Origin: Nemopilema nomurai
Lineage: Eukaryota > Cnidaria > Scyphozoa > Rhizostomeae > Rhizostomatidae
Direction: 5' to 3'
Length of the DNA stretch: 64,000 nucleotides
NCBI GenBank assembly: GCA_003864495.1
Contig: ML133387.1
Coordinates: 859,546-923,545 of the forward strand
In this document: piece by piece, positions 10,333 to 21,959 of the stretch
How positions within the stretch are numbered: position 1 is the stretch's first letter
Layout: each line of letters opens with the position of its first letter
The notes under the pieces: generated by a model
Told to the model about the DNA's origin: nothing
What the model saw: the letters and a program-made list of their open reading frames with translations, nothing else
Database searches by the model: none
Made by a program: the position numbers and the translations under genes

Positions 10333-12228
10333 GAAACACTGGCATAAGGATAACATAAAATAGTAGTTTTGAGAAGGACCAAAAAACCTATGGTGAGAAA
10401 GATGGGCAGGCTGAAACTGAGACATTAGAGGATCGCTGCTACGTTCATGGATATGCTAGGCTTGGAACAAATGGTAGATATACTTTAAAGAAAAAGTCTT
10501 GAGTTGCTTTCAGTACATATTCGAAAGAAGCAAGGACTTTATATTTTGAAGACAGAAGCTGACTCTTTTGGTTGGATGAAAGAGCAAAAACAACCGACAA
10601 AGTCACGATAAAAAGCAACCTTGAAGAGGAAACAAAGAATTGCAGCTAAACGACGAAGGACGAGCAAAAGAGAGAGAAATGCCACAAGATAAACAAAATA
10701 ATTGTTTCAGGCCACAATCAACCCATCCAACCACTTCCAACTCGACCAAAAAGCATTCAAAATGCAAGAATGTTTTAAGGATAATGAAGATGTTAAGGGC
10801 TATGGAAAGGTAATGAAGATGATGATCAAGATGACGATGAAGATTAGGTTATGATGAAGATGATGATCAACATGATGAAGATGAAATCCTAACAATTACA
10901 AAACGAGGAGAGAGAAATAGAAGTGAAACAATGTTTATATCAACGAACTTACAATTGAAAAAGAATAACCTCAAAACGAAGACTGTACTACGACCCTCAC
11001 CTAACTCGCCAAGGACCGACCGACCAAAAATAACTCTTTTATACATCTGAGTAAGCCATCCTTAAGTTGTCACGGGAAAAAGCAACCTTGAAGAAGAAAC
11101 AAAGAAGTGCAGCTAAACGACGAAGGACGAGCAAAAAAGAGAGAAATGCCGCAAGGGCAAAAACAAACTGTTTCAGGCCACAAATCAACCCATCCAATAA
11201 CTACCAACTCGACCAAACAGTATACAAACTTCAAGACGATGATGAGGATGATGAGGATGATGAAGATTTTTAAGGGCCAAGGAAAGGTTATCAAGATGAT
11301 GATCAAGATGACCATGAAGATTAGGTTATGATGAAGATGATGATCAACACGATGAAGATAAAATCCTAACAATTACAAAACAAAGAGAGAGAAATAGAAG
11401 TGCAACAATGTTTGTATCAACGAACTTCCAATTCAAAAAGAATAACCTCAAAACCAAGACTGTACTACGACCCTCACCTAACTCGCCAAGGACCGACCGA
11501 CCAAAAATAACTCTTTTATACATCCTAGTAAGCCATCCTTGAGTTGTCAGCCCTTCAAATGTTCTATGCAGTAAAAAACAAAGATGATTATCAAGCAACA
11601 ACCTTGAGAGCTTAAACGATTTTCAAATAAAAGCTCAAAACTTTAAAACTCTCAGTATCAGATCAATATAATGATGTAAGAGATGGGAAAGAATCCAGTG
11701 TGGAACAGCTGTGAAAGGGCCATAAATGCTCTTTCAAACTAGCATCAGTATGCCCAAAGGTGTAAAAAAGAAACGATAAACGAGAAGGACAGGTGGAGAG
11801 TAGATTCTAACGAAAGGATAGGAGAAGAATATGCAACGGACACGTGATGACAATCTTCGACGAAGAGATTAAATGAAATGAGAATACTAAGGATGAAATT
11901 GTACGAGCACTCATTGAGTAGGTCGTTGGAGAGTATAAATTAAAAGCAATTAAAAAATGAAACAGGGAAAGCAGCTGGGCCCTCGAATATAGATCTAGAA
12001 CTCAAAACTGCTAGTGCGTAGATTTGGGTTTCAATAAAAATTAAACACTTTCATCAAACGTCTCATCACAAGCGGTTGCTGTAAAATGGCAGTGCATGCA
12101 GAAGCAACTACTCGATTGCAATAATTCAGGGAATGTTGTAAACTATTGACTGGAACAATGTTAACATTGAAGGTGAAATCTCATCGAATTATAGGAGCCG
12201 TGTAACGGAAAGGATTTTACAGGCCAGT
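10333..12228. repeat. 1.9-kb tandem repeat, unit 3
   Basis: This 1896-bp unit has submodule a at 10610-11076, submodule b at 11077-11550 and the LINE-like fragment at 11856-12012. It differs from its neighbours by scattered substitutions and single-base indels, for example one base missing in the run before ATGAAACAGG near 11957. Confidence 0.93.
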
Positions 12229-14122
12229 GAAACACTGGCATAAGGATAACACAAAATAGTAGTTTTGAGAAGGACCAAAAAACCTATGGTGAGAAAGATG
12301 GGCAGGCTGAAACTGAGACATTAGAGGATCGCTGCTACGTTCATGGATATGCTAGGCTTGGAACAAATGGTAGATATACTTTAAAGAAAAAGTCTTGAGT
12401 TGCTTTCAGTACATATTCGAAAGAAGCAAGGACTTTATATTTTGAAGACAGAAGCTGACTCTTTTGGTTGGATGAAAGAGCAAAAACAACCGACAAAGTC
12501 ACGATAAAAAGCAACCTTGAAGAGGAAACAAAGAATTGCAGCTAAACGACGAAGGACGAGCAAAAGAGAGAGAAATGCCACAAGATAAACAAAATAATTG
12601 TTTCAGGCCACAAGTCAACCCATCCAACCACTTCCAACTCGACCAAAAAGCATTCAAAATGCAAGAATGTTTTAAGGATAATGAAGATGTTAAGGGCTAT
12701 GGAAAGGTAATGAAGATGATGATCAAGATGACGATGAAGATTAGGTTATGATGAAGATGATGATCAACATGATGAAGATGAAATCCTAACAATTACAAAA
12801 CGAGAGAGAGAAATAGAAGTGAAACAATGTTTATATCAACGATCTTACAATTGAAAAAGAATAACCTCAAAACGAAGACTGTACTACGACCTCACCTAAC
12901 TCGCCAAGGACCGACCGACCAAAAATAACTCTTTTATACATCTGAGTAAGCCATCCTTAAGTTGTCACGGGAAAAAGCAACCTTGAAGAAGAAACAAAGA
13001 AGTGCAGCTAAACGACGAAGGACGAGCAAAAAAGAGAGAAATGCCGCAAGGGCAAAAACAAACTGTTTCAGGCCACAAATCAACCCATCCAATAACTACC
13101 AACTCGACCAAACAGTATACAAACTTCAAGACGATGATGAGGATGATGAGGATGATGAAGATTTTTAAGGGCCAAGGAAAGGTTATCAAGATGATGATCA
13201 AGATGACCATGAAGATTAGGTTATGATGAAGATGATGAGCAACATGATGAAGATAAAATCCTAACAATTACAAAACAAAGAGAGAGAAATAGAAGTGCAA
13301 CAATGTTTGTATCAACGAACTTCCAATTCAAAAAGAATAACCTCAAAACCAAGACTGTACTACGACCCTCACCTAACTCGCCAAGGACCGACCGACCAAA
13401 AATAACTCTTTTATACATCCTAGTAAGCCATCCTTGAGTTGTCAGCCCTTCAAATGTTCTATGCAGTAAAAAACAAAGATGATTATCAAGCAACAACCTT
13501 GAGAGCTTAAACGATTTTCAAATAAAAGCTCAAAACTTTAAAACTCTCAGTATCAGATCAATATAATGATGTAAGAGATGGGAAAGAATCCAGTGTGGAA
13601 CAGCTGTGAAAGGGCCATAAATGCTCTTTCAAACTAGCATCAGTATGCCCAAAGGTGTAAAAAGAAACGATAAACGAGAAGGACAGGTGGAGAGTAGATT
13701 CTAACGAAAGGATAGGAGAAGAATATGCAACGGACACGTGATGACAATCTTCGACGAAGAGATTAAATGAAATGAGAATACTAAGGATGAAATTGTACGA
13801 GCACTCATTGAGTAGGTCGTTGGAGAGTATAAATTAAAACAATTAAAAAGATGAAACAGGGAAAGCAGCTGGGCCCTCGAATATAGATCTAGAACTCAAA
13901 ACTGCTAGTGCGTAGATTTGGGTTTCAAATAAAAATTAAACACTTTCATCAAACGTCTCATCACAAGCGGTTGCTGTAAAATGGCAGTGCATGCAGAAGC
14001 AACTACTCGATTGCAATAATTCAGGAATGTTGTAAACTATTGACTGGAACAATGTTAACATTGAAGGTGAAATCTCATCGAATTATAGGAGCCGTGTAAC
14101 GGAAAGGATTTTACAGGCCAGT
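12229..14122. repeat. 1.9-kb tandem repeat, unit 4
   Basis: This 1894-bp unit has submodule a at 12506-12971, submodule b at 12972-13445 and the LINE-like fragment at 13750-13906. It shares the variant ATCAACGATCTTAC with unit 5. Confidence 0.93.
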
Positions 14123-16062
14123 GAAACACTGGCATAAGGATAACACAAAATAGTAGTTTTGCGAAGGACCAAAAAACCTATGGTGAGAAAGATGGGCAGG
14201 CTGAAACTGAGACATTAGAGGATCGCTGCTACGTTCATGGATATGCTAGGCTTGGAACAAATGGTAGATATACTTTAAAGAAAAAGTCTTGAGTTGCTTT
14301 CAGTACATATTCGAAAGAAGCAAGGACTTTATATTTTGAAGACAGAAGCTGACTCTTTTGGTTGGATGAAAGAGCAAAAACAACCGACAAAGTCACGATA
14401 AAAAGCAACCTTGAAGAGGAAACAAAGAATTGCAGCTAAACGACGAAGGACGAGCAAAAGAGAGAGAAATGCCACAAGATAAACAAAATAATTGTTTCAG
14501 GCCACAAGTCAACCCATCCAACCACTTCCAACTCGACCAAAAAGCATTCAAAATGCAAGAATGTTTTAAGGATAATGAAGATGTTAAGGGCTATGGAAAG
14601 GTAATGAAGATGATGATCAAGATGACGATGAAGATTAGGTTATGATGAAGATGATGATCAACATGATGAAGATGAAATCCTAACAATTACAAAACGAGGA
14701 GAGAGAAATAGAAGTGAAACAATGTTTATATCAACGATCTTACAATTGAAAAAGAATAACCTCAAAACGAAGACTGTACTACGACCTCACCTAACTCGCC
14801 AAGGACCGACCGACCAAAAATAACTCTTTTATACATCTGAGTAAGCCATCCTTAAGTTGTCACGGGAAAAAGCAACCTTGAAGAAGAAACAAAGAAGTGC
14901 AGCTAAACGACGAAGGACGAGCAAAAAAGAGGAAATGCCGCAAGGGCAAAAACAAACTGTTTCAGGCCACAAATCAACCCATCCAATAACTACCAACTCG
15001 ACCAAACAGTATACAAACTTCAAGACGATGATGAGGATGATGAGGATGATGAAGATTTTTAAGGGCCAAGGAAAGGTTATGAAGATGATGATCAAGATGA
15101 CCATGAAGATTAGGTTATGATGAAGATGATGATCAACATGATGAAGATAAAATCCTAACAATTACAAAACAAAGAGAGAGAAATAGAAGTGCAACAATGT
15201 TTGTATCAACGAACTTCCAATTCAAAAAGAATAACCTCAAAACCAAGACTGTACTACGACCCTCACCTAACTCGCCAAGGACCGACCGACCAAAAATAAC
15301 TCTTTTATACATCCTAGTAAGCCATCCTTGAGTTGTCAGCCCTTCAAATGTTCTATGCAGTAAAAAACAAAGATGATTATCAAGCAACAACCTTGAGAGC
15401 TTAAACGATTTTCAAATAAAAGCTCAAAACTTTAAAACTCTCAGTATCAGATCAATATAATGATGTAAGAGATGGGAAAGAATCCAGTATGGAACAGCTG
15501 TGAAAGGGCCATAAATGCTCTTCTCAAACTAGCATCAGTATGCCCAAAGGTGTAAAAAAGAAACGATAAACGAGAAGGACAGGTGGAGAGTAGATTCTAA
15601 CGAAAGGATAGGAGAAGAATATGCAACGGACACGTGATGACAATCTTCGACGAAGAGATTAAATGAAATGAGAATACTAAGGATGAAATTGTACGAGCAC
15701 TCATTGAGTAGGTCGTGGAGAGTATAAATTAAAATCAATTAAAAAGATGAAACAGGGAAAGCAGCTGGGCCCTCGAATATAGATCTAGAACTCAAAACTG
15801 CTAGTGCGTAGATTTGGGTTTAAATAAAAATTAAACACTTTCATCAAACGTCTACTCACAAAGCGATGGGACGTTTCTTCTACATAGGTGAAAGGCTTAC
15901 TGTTAGCGGCTGTTGTAAAACGGCAGTGCATGCAAGAGCAACTACTCGATTGCAATACTTCAGGTAATGTTGTAAACCATTGACTGGAACAATGTTAACA
16001 TTGAAGGTCAAATCTCATCGAATTATAGGAGCTGTGTAACGGAAAGGATTTTACAGGCCAGT
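14123..16062. repeat. 1.9-kb tandem repeat, unit 5 (terminal, diverged end)
   Basis: This 1940-bp unit has submodule a at 14400-14866, submodule b at 14867-15339 and the LINE-like fragment at 15646-15802. From about 15853 it diverges from the other units and carries roughly 45 extra bases around CGATGGGACGTTTC, as expected for the edge of an array. The same terminal form ends the M2 array at 54262. A two-base deletion near 14930 breaks the basic frame of submodule b. Confidence 0.92.
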
Positions 16063-17398
16063 GAAACACTGTCAAAAGGATAACATAAGATGGTAGTTTT
16101 GTGAGGGACCGAAAAAACCTATGGTTAGAGAGATGGGCAAGCTGAAACTGAGACACAAGTGGATTACTCATGTGTTGATGGACATGACAGTCTTGAAAGA
16201 AATGGTAAATAGGAAAGCAAAACAAAAATGCATTGAGTAGCTTTCAGTACATATTTAGGACACAGAAGGATGTCAGGTTTCTCACAACTATCCATCAGCA
16301 AGAATAAATCCACTGCTATCTAAGGTGGGTCAGCTATATATATTTCCTTTACCTTTTAAAAACGAGTGTTTGTGTGAACTGTAAGCATCGAAACCATGCA
16401 ACAAAATGAAGTCGTTTATTATCAATGGACCAATAATTGGCGTTTGAAAGTTTTCCGGTAAATCAGCATGAGCAATTGCATGCCATTTCCAGTAAGGCCT
16501 GCTTGAAGTGAATCAACCCAGCCATTTCCAACTCAACAAAACAGTATAAAAACTGCAAGGTGATGATGAAGATGATGAAGATTATGATCAAGATGGCGAT
16601 GAGGATTGTGATGAAGAAGTTGATCTTGAAACTGAACAACAACAAAACAATGATAAGATGAAAGGAACGTGAACTTCTGGCTATGTCCACAAAGTTTACA
16701 TTCATCTGGTCTTCAAACTCACATTGATTGGTCAAAAACTGGTCCCCCACAACTTAGATTGGAACTGTTATGATGTTTTTCCCTTGAAATGTCAGCACAC
16801 TCATCCATCTCTGCTGTAAGAAAATAAAAACACTTGAGGAAGGAAAGTCTTTCAGTTCTGTAGTAATTCAGTTCTGTAGCAATTCAGTTCTTTTCTCTTA
16901 GAGTGTAAAAGGGCAACCAAAGTTTCCTAAAAGTTGCTCTCTAGTTTAACCAATGAAACAAAAAAACATGTACAGTAAAAACTGGAAGAGAGAAAGAAGA
17001 GTGACTGCTGTAAACAAAACTTTCACCTACTGGATAATTGACATTAAGTCTTAGTCTTTGAAACTCATCTTCACTGTTTAAAGACTGATCTAGTGTCACA
17101 AATCCCTGCATCCTTTTATCTTAACAGTTCATGGCAAGGTAGGGCTTGAAAAGCAAACATTGTCTCATGGAAGAAACGCAAAGTTGTTATGAAGCCAAAA
17201 CCTTCCAATTTTTCCTGCAACTTTAACACAATAAAGATTTCTTGAATGGCATTCTTAATTCTTTGCATACACAAAAAGTATGAACCTTAAGCAATGTAAA
17301 ATTACATGCTTTAAAAGAGAAGCAATCCCTCGTGCCTTCCCTCTGAGGCATTCAAAGCCCCCGGAAAAGGTTTTTGGCATTGATTTAAAATGTTTACA
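16063..17398. other. Diverged remnants of the 1.9-kb unit; no gene
   Basis: Bases 16063-16260 align with the start of the 1.9-kb unit at lower identity. Around 16500-16745 is an old relative of the submodule: AACCCAGCCATTTCCAACTC, then a GAT-rich stretch, then CTTCAAACTCACATTGATTGG. Around 16956-17100 is a still fainter relative of the submodule end. One frame at 16553-16672 encodes a short acidic tail (GDDEDDEDYDQDGDED) but has no start codon and follows a stop. The rest holds nothing I recognise. The whole block recurs at 54263-55613. Confidence 0.7.
16853..16891. repeat. 16-bp minisatellite, two and a part units
   Basis: Units of CAGTTCTGTAGYAATT: two copies plus a partial one here, and three plus a partial one at 55053-55109 in M2. 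Confidence 0.9.
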
Positions 17399-17453
17399 TT
17401 GAACCATTTGAAAAGGTTAAGGCAACAGGATTTCATACGAAGGATCATAGAGA

Positions 17454-17585
17454 GTGCGGAAAAATAACCGACCCGAGCGGGACTCGAACTCACGACCCTC
17501 GACTTTGTACGTCAAGTGCTCTACCAACTGAGCTATCGGGTCATGCTTTCAAGCCAGCACTCGAGGCCAAGCCATTTATCCGCAC
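17454..17585. repeat. Short inverted repeats around the tRNA-like body, copy 1
   Basis: GTGCGGAAAAAT at 17454-17465 is matched, with one mismatch, by the reverse complement of ATTTATCCGCAC at 17574-17585. The arms enclose the tRNA-like sequence nearly symmetrically. They may be chance, a structural stem of the SINE RNA, or termini of a small foldback element. Confidence 0.55.
17470..17542 (-). tRNA. tRNA-like sequence, anticodon unclear (probably a SINE body or pseudo-tRNA)
   Basis: On the minus strand the 73-nt sequence folds as a tRNA. The acceptor stem GACCCGA/TCGGGTC is perfect, the D stem is GCTC/GAGC, and the T arm GTGAG-TTCGAGT-CCCGC has one A-C mismatch and one G-T pair. The A box TAGCTCAGTTGG is perfect and the B box differs from consensus at one base. 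The anticodon arm is irregular. With stem TTGAC/GTCGA the loop GTACAAA would give anticodon ACA but leave two bases between D and anticodon stems. With stem CTTGA/TCGAG the loop is nine bases. That irregularity, no encoded CCA, and its place inside a bounded insert argue for a tRNA-derived element rather than a working tRNA gene. Confidence 0.6.
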
Positions 17586-17609
17586 TGCCCCTCTCTTGAA
17601 CCATTTGAA

Positions 17610-17746
17610 TAATATGTGTTTGGCCATTAAAATTATACATTGAAGGTATTCACATTGTTTATCAATGTTTGCATCAATGGTTTCAGCCCTTCATTCTCCC
17701 TTAATGCAGGTTCTCTTGGGTATATTCCTAAGTAAGCACACAAAAA
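17610..17746. other. Spacer between SINE and next module
   Basis: AT-rich sequence with no gene. The equivalent is at 55825-55961. It joins the next module at GAATTC without any visible boundary motif, so the module start at 17747 is set only by where the window begins in M1. Confidence 0.6.
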
Positions 17747-20358
17747 GAATTCCTGTATTGATAAGCACCTTTTTATTTTAGGAACTTCTATGTGTCTTCG
17801 CATTCTGTAAAGTAAAGTATCATTTGTACTTGTATATATATTGGTTTCTACCTAGCATCTGAAGGCAGTTTTTAGGGCACTGAGAAGCCTTATGCTTATT
17901 TAGCAGTGTCCTTGTCCTTTTTCCTATATTGACCACACCTTTTGGTTCCTCATGCCCGGAATTAAAGAGAGCTGGTGACTCTCTGTGAAAGTCAGGTCAT
18001 GCCAAGGACTCAAAACACAAACCTTTGGGTCTGTAGTCAGTGCCTCTAAAAACTGAGCCATCATGTCTAGTTTCTTGTGAAAATTTTGTGGTTAATCTCC
18101 ACTGCTAAACTTTCTGGTAATTCGGCTTTGGGTATTCTGCTGAGAACTAACAAAGCCCACTCTGTTTTATGGTCTAGTAAAGGTTCTAAAACAGCATTTC
18201 AAGCCTTCTTTCCATTACCTATTGCAGGCATGTACATAAAACAAGCATGATAATCAACAAGCTTTTAATTTAGACTGCTAAATGCCACACTAGCAAACAT
18301 CAAACTTTGACTAATCTCCCTTAACTGCTGGGTATTTTGATTTTTGCCCCAAACCTTCCCCAACATTTATTTACATTAATCAAAACTGATGTCAAAGTGT
18401 GCTCCAACGGTAGAAATCAGTTTTGTTTAAAGGGTTTTTTCCTAAAGGCGTTTTGGAAATGTTGAGTATTGAAATTGGCAAACATTGTCACCCTGGGATG
18501 ACATTTTCTCAATAGAAATTTTCTGAAATATGAATAAATATTTTCTCAATAGAAATAGAAATAATAAAAAACTTGAGAAGGTACTAATTGAACCAAATCA
18601 ACAATTAATGACATTACATGGAATAACACTGAATAGCATACTAATAAGATGGGCATTTCTAGGATGAAAATTATAATGAAAATACTGATTATTCAGAATG
18701 GATCCTTCAACTAAAAAGCTAACTGGCACCAATCATCAGATATCAATTAGGTTAGATTGACATCTGAGGCCAAATTTGACCAAACACATTGTCCAAAAAG
18801 CCAGATTTGGTAAAATTTCTTACAGTCAAGTAATATAGGTCCAATTAAATGTAGATATAATCTTTTAACAAACAGTGGAAACCGAAAATATTTTCCAAAG
18901 TGACAGCAAAGCGCTTTTGTTGAATGGCAGCTTACATGATATGCCACATTCTACACCACTACATTCAAAACAGCTCTTTTGCTATTCTTACGGGTTTTCC
19001 ATTTCCAAAAATTGGTCGGCGGTCCGAAAATAGGCCTAGCCTCACTTAAGTTCCGCGGTGTAACAGCTGTGACCAGCTTATTCCCTTGTCAACCATAGTA
19101 TTTTGGACATCAAAGGGTGTTAAAAACAGGCACAAACGAGAAATCTGTCGTCAAAATTGTCAAATGGCAAATTACACTCATTTACAAAGCATTTACACTC
19201 AAACAGACAGTCGAGCGATGGCTTGGCTATTTCTATGAAAAAGCTATCACTATGACCAACCAACTACTAACTGTTTCGAGTGTTGGCCAACGGTTACCAC
19301 AGTTCTTCGTCGAATCAGTAGAGTTAATGACTATATTTACCTTGTTATCAGTCAATTTAATACGCCTTCCATTTCCTTTGGTGATATCAGGGCAGAACGG
19401 TCTCAATTGCTTCCAAAGCAAACCAAACCGAATCGGTCTCGTTTCCAAACATAGGTATCCTGTAGCTGTGTACGAAGAATGCCGTTACTCTGTTGATGCT
19501 TTATCGGCAGTTTCATAGCATCCGCTACGCCCATTGAACACAGGGCATTCCAAATGTTATTCTAGGCATACGCATTATCAGCAGAAGCTGTTCTAGTTAA
19601 CGTTTCTAGAGGCTTCTCCCAGTGCGTAGAATCACAACTCTCCAAACAAACACGATTTCGCTTATAGATTCCACAGAACAATACCACCTGTATTCCACCA
19701 ATAAAGGCTTTTATTGCCACTGTAGATAACGAGTTGAGATGGGTTTCTACCGACTGCGTTGCTCAACCTCTATGGACGATCCGAGCCAAAGCTGTCCCAT
19801 GCCCCCCCCCCCAGCCCCCCCCCCCTTCGTCGGAGGCCCTGATGAGGATAGAACAGTCTAGGCTGAGGATGTGTCAGCATGACATGATGTGACAATGGAA
19901 AGTAGACAAAGGAGTCACTACACCACAATATCCATATCTTCTCTTATAAAGGATTGATTGTTTTTGCGAAAAGCTGTGCCAACTTCCCTTCTGGCAATGA
20001 TACAATACTTCTTTGCATCGTTGACTTCGTAATGACGTTGAGTCAACATCATTTCGTGGCCGCAAGCAATAGAAATCGGTACCATAATTACAGCAAAATG
20101 AGCATGCCTTGGATAGCAAAAAAGTTACGGAAGAGCGTCTCTATATATATATTTGTCTTTTGATACTTCCGTAGCACAGTGCTCAATACGTTAGCACGTA
20201 GAGCGATATATATATATATATATAGGCGTTCCCCTCGACCCACTACATAGTGTACTCAATTCTTCGTACACAAAAAGAGCTGAACATCCCATGTTGCAAT
20301 GCAAAAGGCAGTTGTATCACCATTGAAGTAAAAGAGCAATATTGGTTGGTAGCAGTGA

Positions 20359-20834
20359 GTTTTGAAGTCCCCCTCTAGCTTCGAAGAACTGCATTTGCCT
20401 AGGGTGGCTGCAGAAGCAAGGCTGAGAAAAGAAGAGGCAGAGCTTTGGGAGGAAACAATTGCGCTAGATCCTGAAAGGAAAAACTGAGTTTGGATGAAAC
20501 AAAGCGTGTTCAAACAAAACTTCCAGATTTACAGATCTCAAAGTTCCAGGGCACTCATTCAGATTGAATAAGATTCGGGAACCTCTTTCAATATCAAATT
20601 GATAAAGCTTCAATTAATGATGAAGCAAGGTTATTATTACCAGAGGAGTTTGTCACACCTAAAAATTCGATGACTTATCTACAACTATCAACTTTAAATA
20701 CAGGACCAAGTAGTGACTATGTTTCTTCCACACTGCAGGAATTGATAAAAGAGAAACCTGTGAGACAAGACTACAAATCTGGTCAAACACTGTTAGGGAC
20801 ATCAGTTGGAAACATAAACGTATATGAGATATAA
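20359..20834 (+). pseudogene. BEL/Pao gag-like remnant, copy 2
   Basis: Same content, frame change and internal TGA as the copy at 2612-3087. The damage predates duplication of the module. Confidence 0.62.
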
Positions 20835-21623
20835 ACGTATACGTATATAAACGTATTTCATAATAGAGATCAGTGGTGTTGCACAGAGATTTGGCATAAA
20901 GGCCAGTCACCACTGACGCTTTTTTCCAGCGTGTCTGAAAATTTCGCGACGACACATGCGCAGAAAGAAAAATTTCACGAAAAAAGCGTTCGCGCATCGA
21001 TAATGTCGCTTGACGAATAGTTGAAGTAGTTTTTACTTTTCTCAAGCATTATTATTCTAGGTAAACTTAGGACAATAGGACTGCATGATTCTAATAATAG
21101 GCCTATGCAATATGGCGTTATCACAGCAACCGGAATTTAGTAGAAGTGAAACTGAATTGCATTTATTTACTTTACATGGTAGACTAGGCAACAATACTTT
21201 TTCACAAGGAAACAGAGCCTTTCAGATATCAAGCAGATATCAAGCTTTTCAAAGATTTATTCCTCCTTAAATGACAATAAAACAAAATTTTTCTTTTTCT
21301 CAAGAACAAAAACTGTAAAAGATCAGGCCAAGACATCATCTTTGTTCTAAAAATCTCGCGCGCGCTAAAATTTGGTGGAAATCAGTGGAAATTGGACTGA
21401 ACAGAATTTTGTACGAACGCTATAAAACAAGGGTAAGTGCAGATTCGGCTTAAATTAAGAAGATAATGGAGCAGAGCGGAAGATTCTGCTCAACTTGTCA
21501 AAGCCAAGATACAGTGGGATGTCACAACCTTCACTTTTTGTAGAAGCCGTCGGTAATTTTTTGCCAGTCGGTAAAAGTTGAAACAACTATAACAGCCTGT
21601 CGGTATTTCGGGAAAGTAGGGTC

Positions 21624-21779
21624 AAGCTAATAAAAGGCTACCTCCGTTCGACAACGAAAGAAGAACGTTTAGACTATCTAATGATAGCTGCATGTTCCAG
21701 TGACATTTTAAATCATTTAGATCTTGATGAGGTTGCAGATAGCTGGTCAGTTCTTAAAACTAGAAGAATAAAGATATAA
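21624..21779 (+). pseudogene. hAT-like transposase C-terminal fragment, copy 2
   Basis: Same 51-codon frame as at 3872-4027, including KLIKGYLRSTTKEERLDY and LDLDEVADSW, with stop TAA at 21777-21779. Here the middle reads YLMIAACSSDILNHLDLDEV, closer to the family pattern than copy 1. The satellite array starts two bases after the stop codon. Confidence 0.65.
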
Positions 21780-21959
21780 ATTCTTATATTCATGTGCTTT
21801 CAGATGAAAAACACTGATGTGCTTTCAGATGCAAAACACTGATTTAGTTCTTCACTGACAGTAGCACGCTTTGATTTGCATGGAGTAGATCTTGCTTGTC
21901 ACTTGAGCTTTCCCCTTCTTTGGATTCATGTGCTTTCAGATGCAAAACACTGATTTAGT

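Larger units (their letters stand above)
17413..17595 (-). mobile_element. tRNA-derived SINE with 14-bp target-site duplication, copy 1
   Basis: A 183-bp insert lies between perfect 14-bp direct repeats TTGAACCATTTGAA at 17399-17412 and 17596-17609. Read on the minus strand it has a ~53-bp leader, a tRNA-like body (17470-17542), a TTTTT run that could stop RNA polymerase III just after it, and a ~45-bp tail without poly-A. Perfect flanking repeats plus an internal polymerase III promoter are what a SINE insertion leaves. SINEs of this kind borrow the reverse transcriptase of a LINE. The element and its duplication are repeated at 55628-55810, carried along by duplication of the whole cassette rather than by a second insertion. 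Confidence 0.72.
17747..21781 (+). repeat. Macro-unit module, copy 2 (M2)
   Basis: Near-identical to 1-3723 (a few substitutions such as GGACATC for GGACGGC near 19108, and poly-C length), then about 5% different from copy 1 to the end but matching copy 3. The 111-bp satellite begins immediately after it. Confidence 0.95.

Noticed and set aside
17470..17542. A functional tRNA-Tyr, tRNA-Cys or tRNA-Val gene
   Set aside because: The anticodon arm does not give a standard seven-base loop with U33 in the proper register, and the sequence sits inside a bounded insertion with a target-site duplication.
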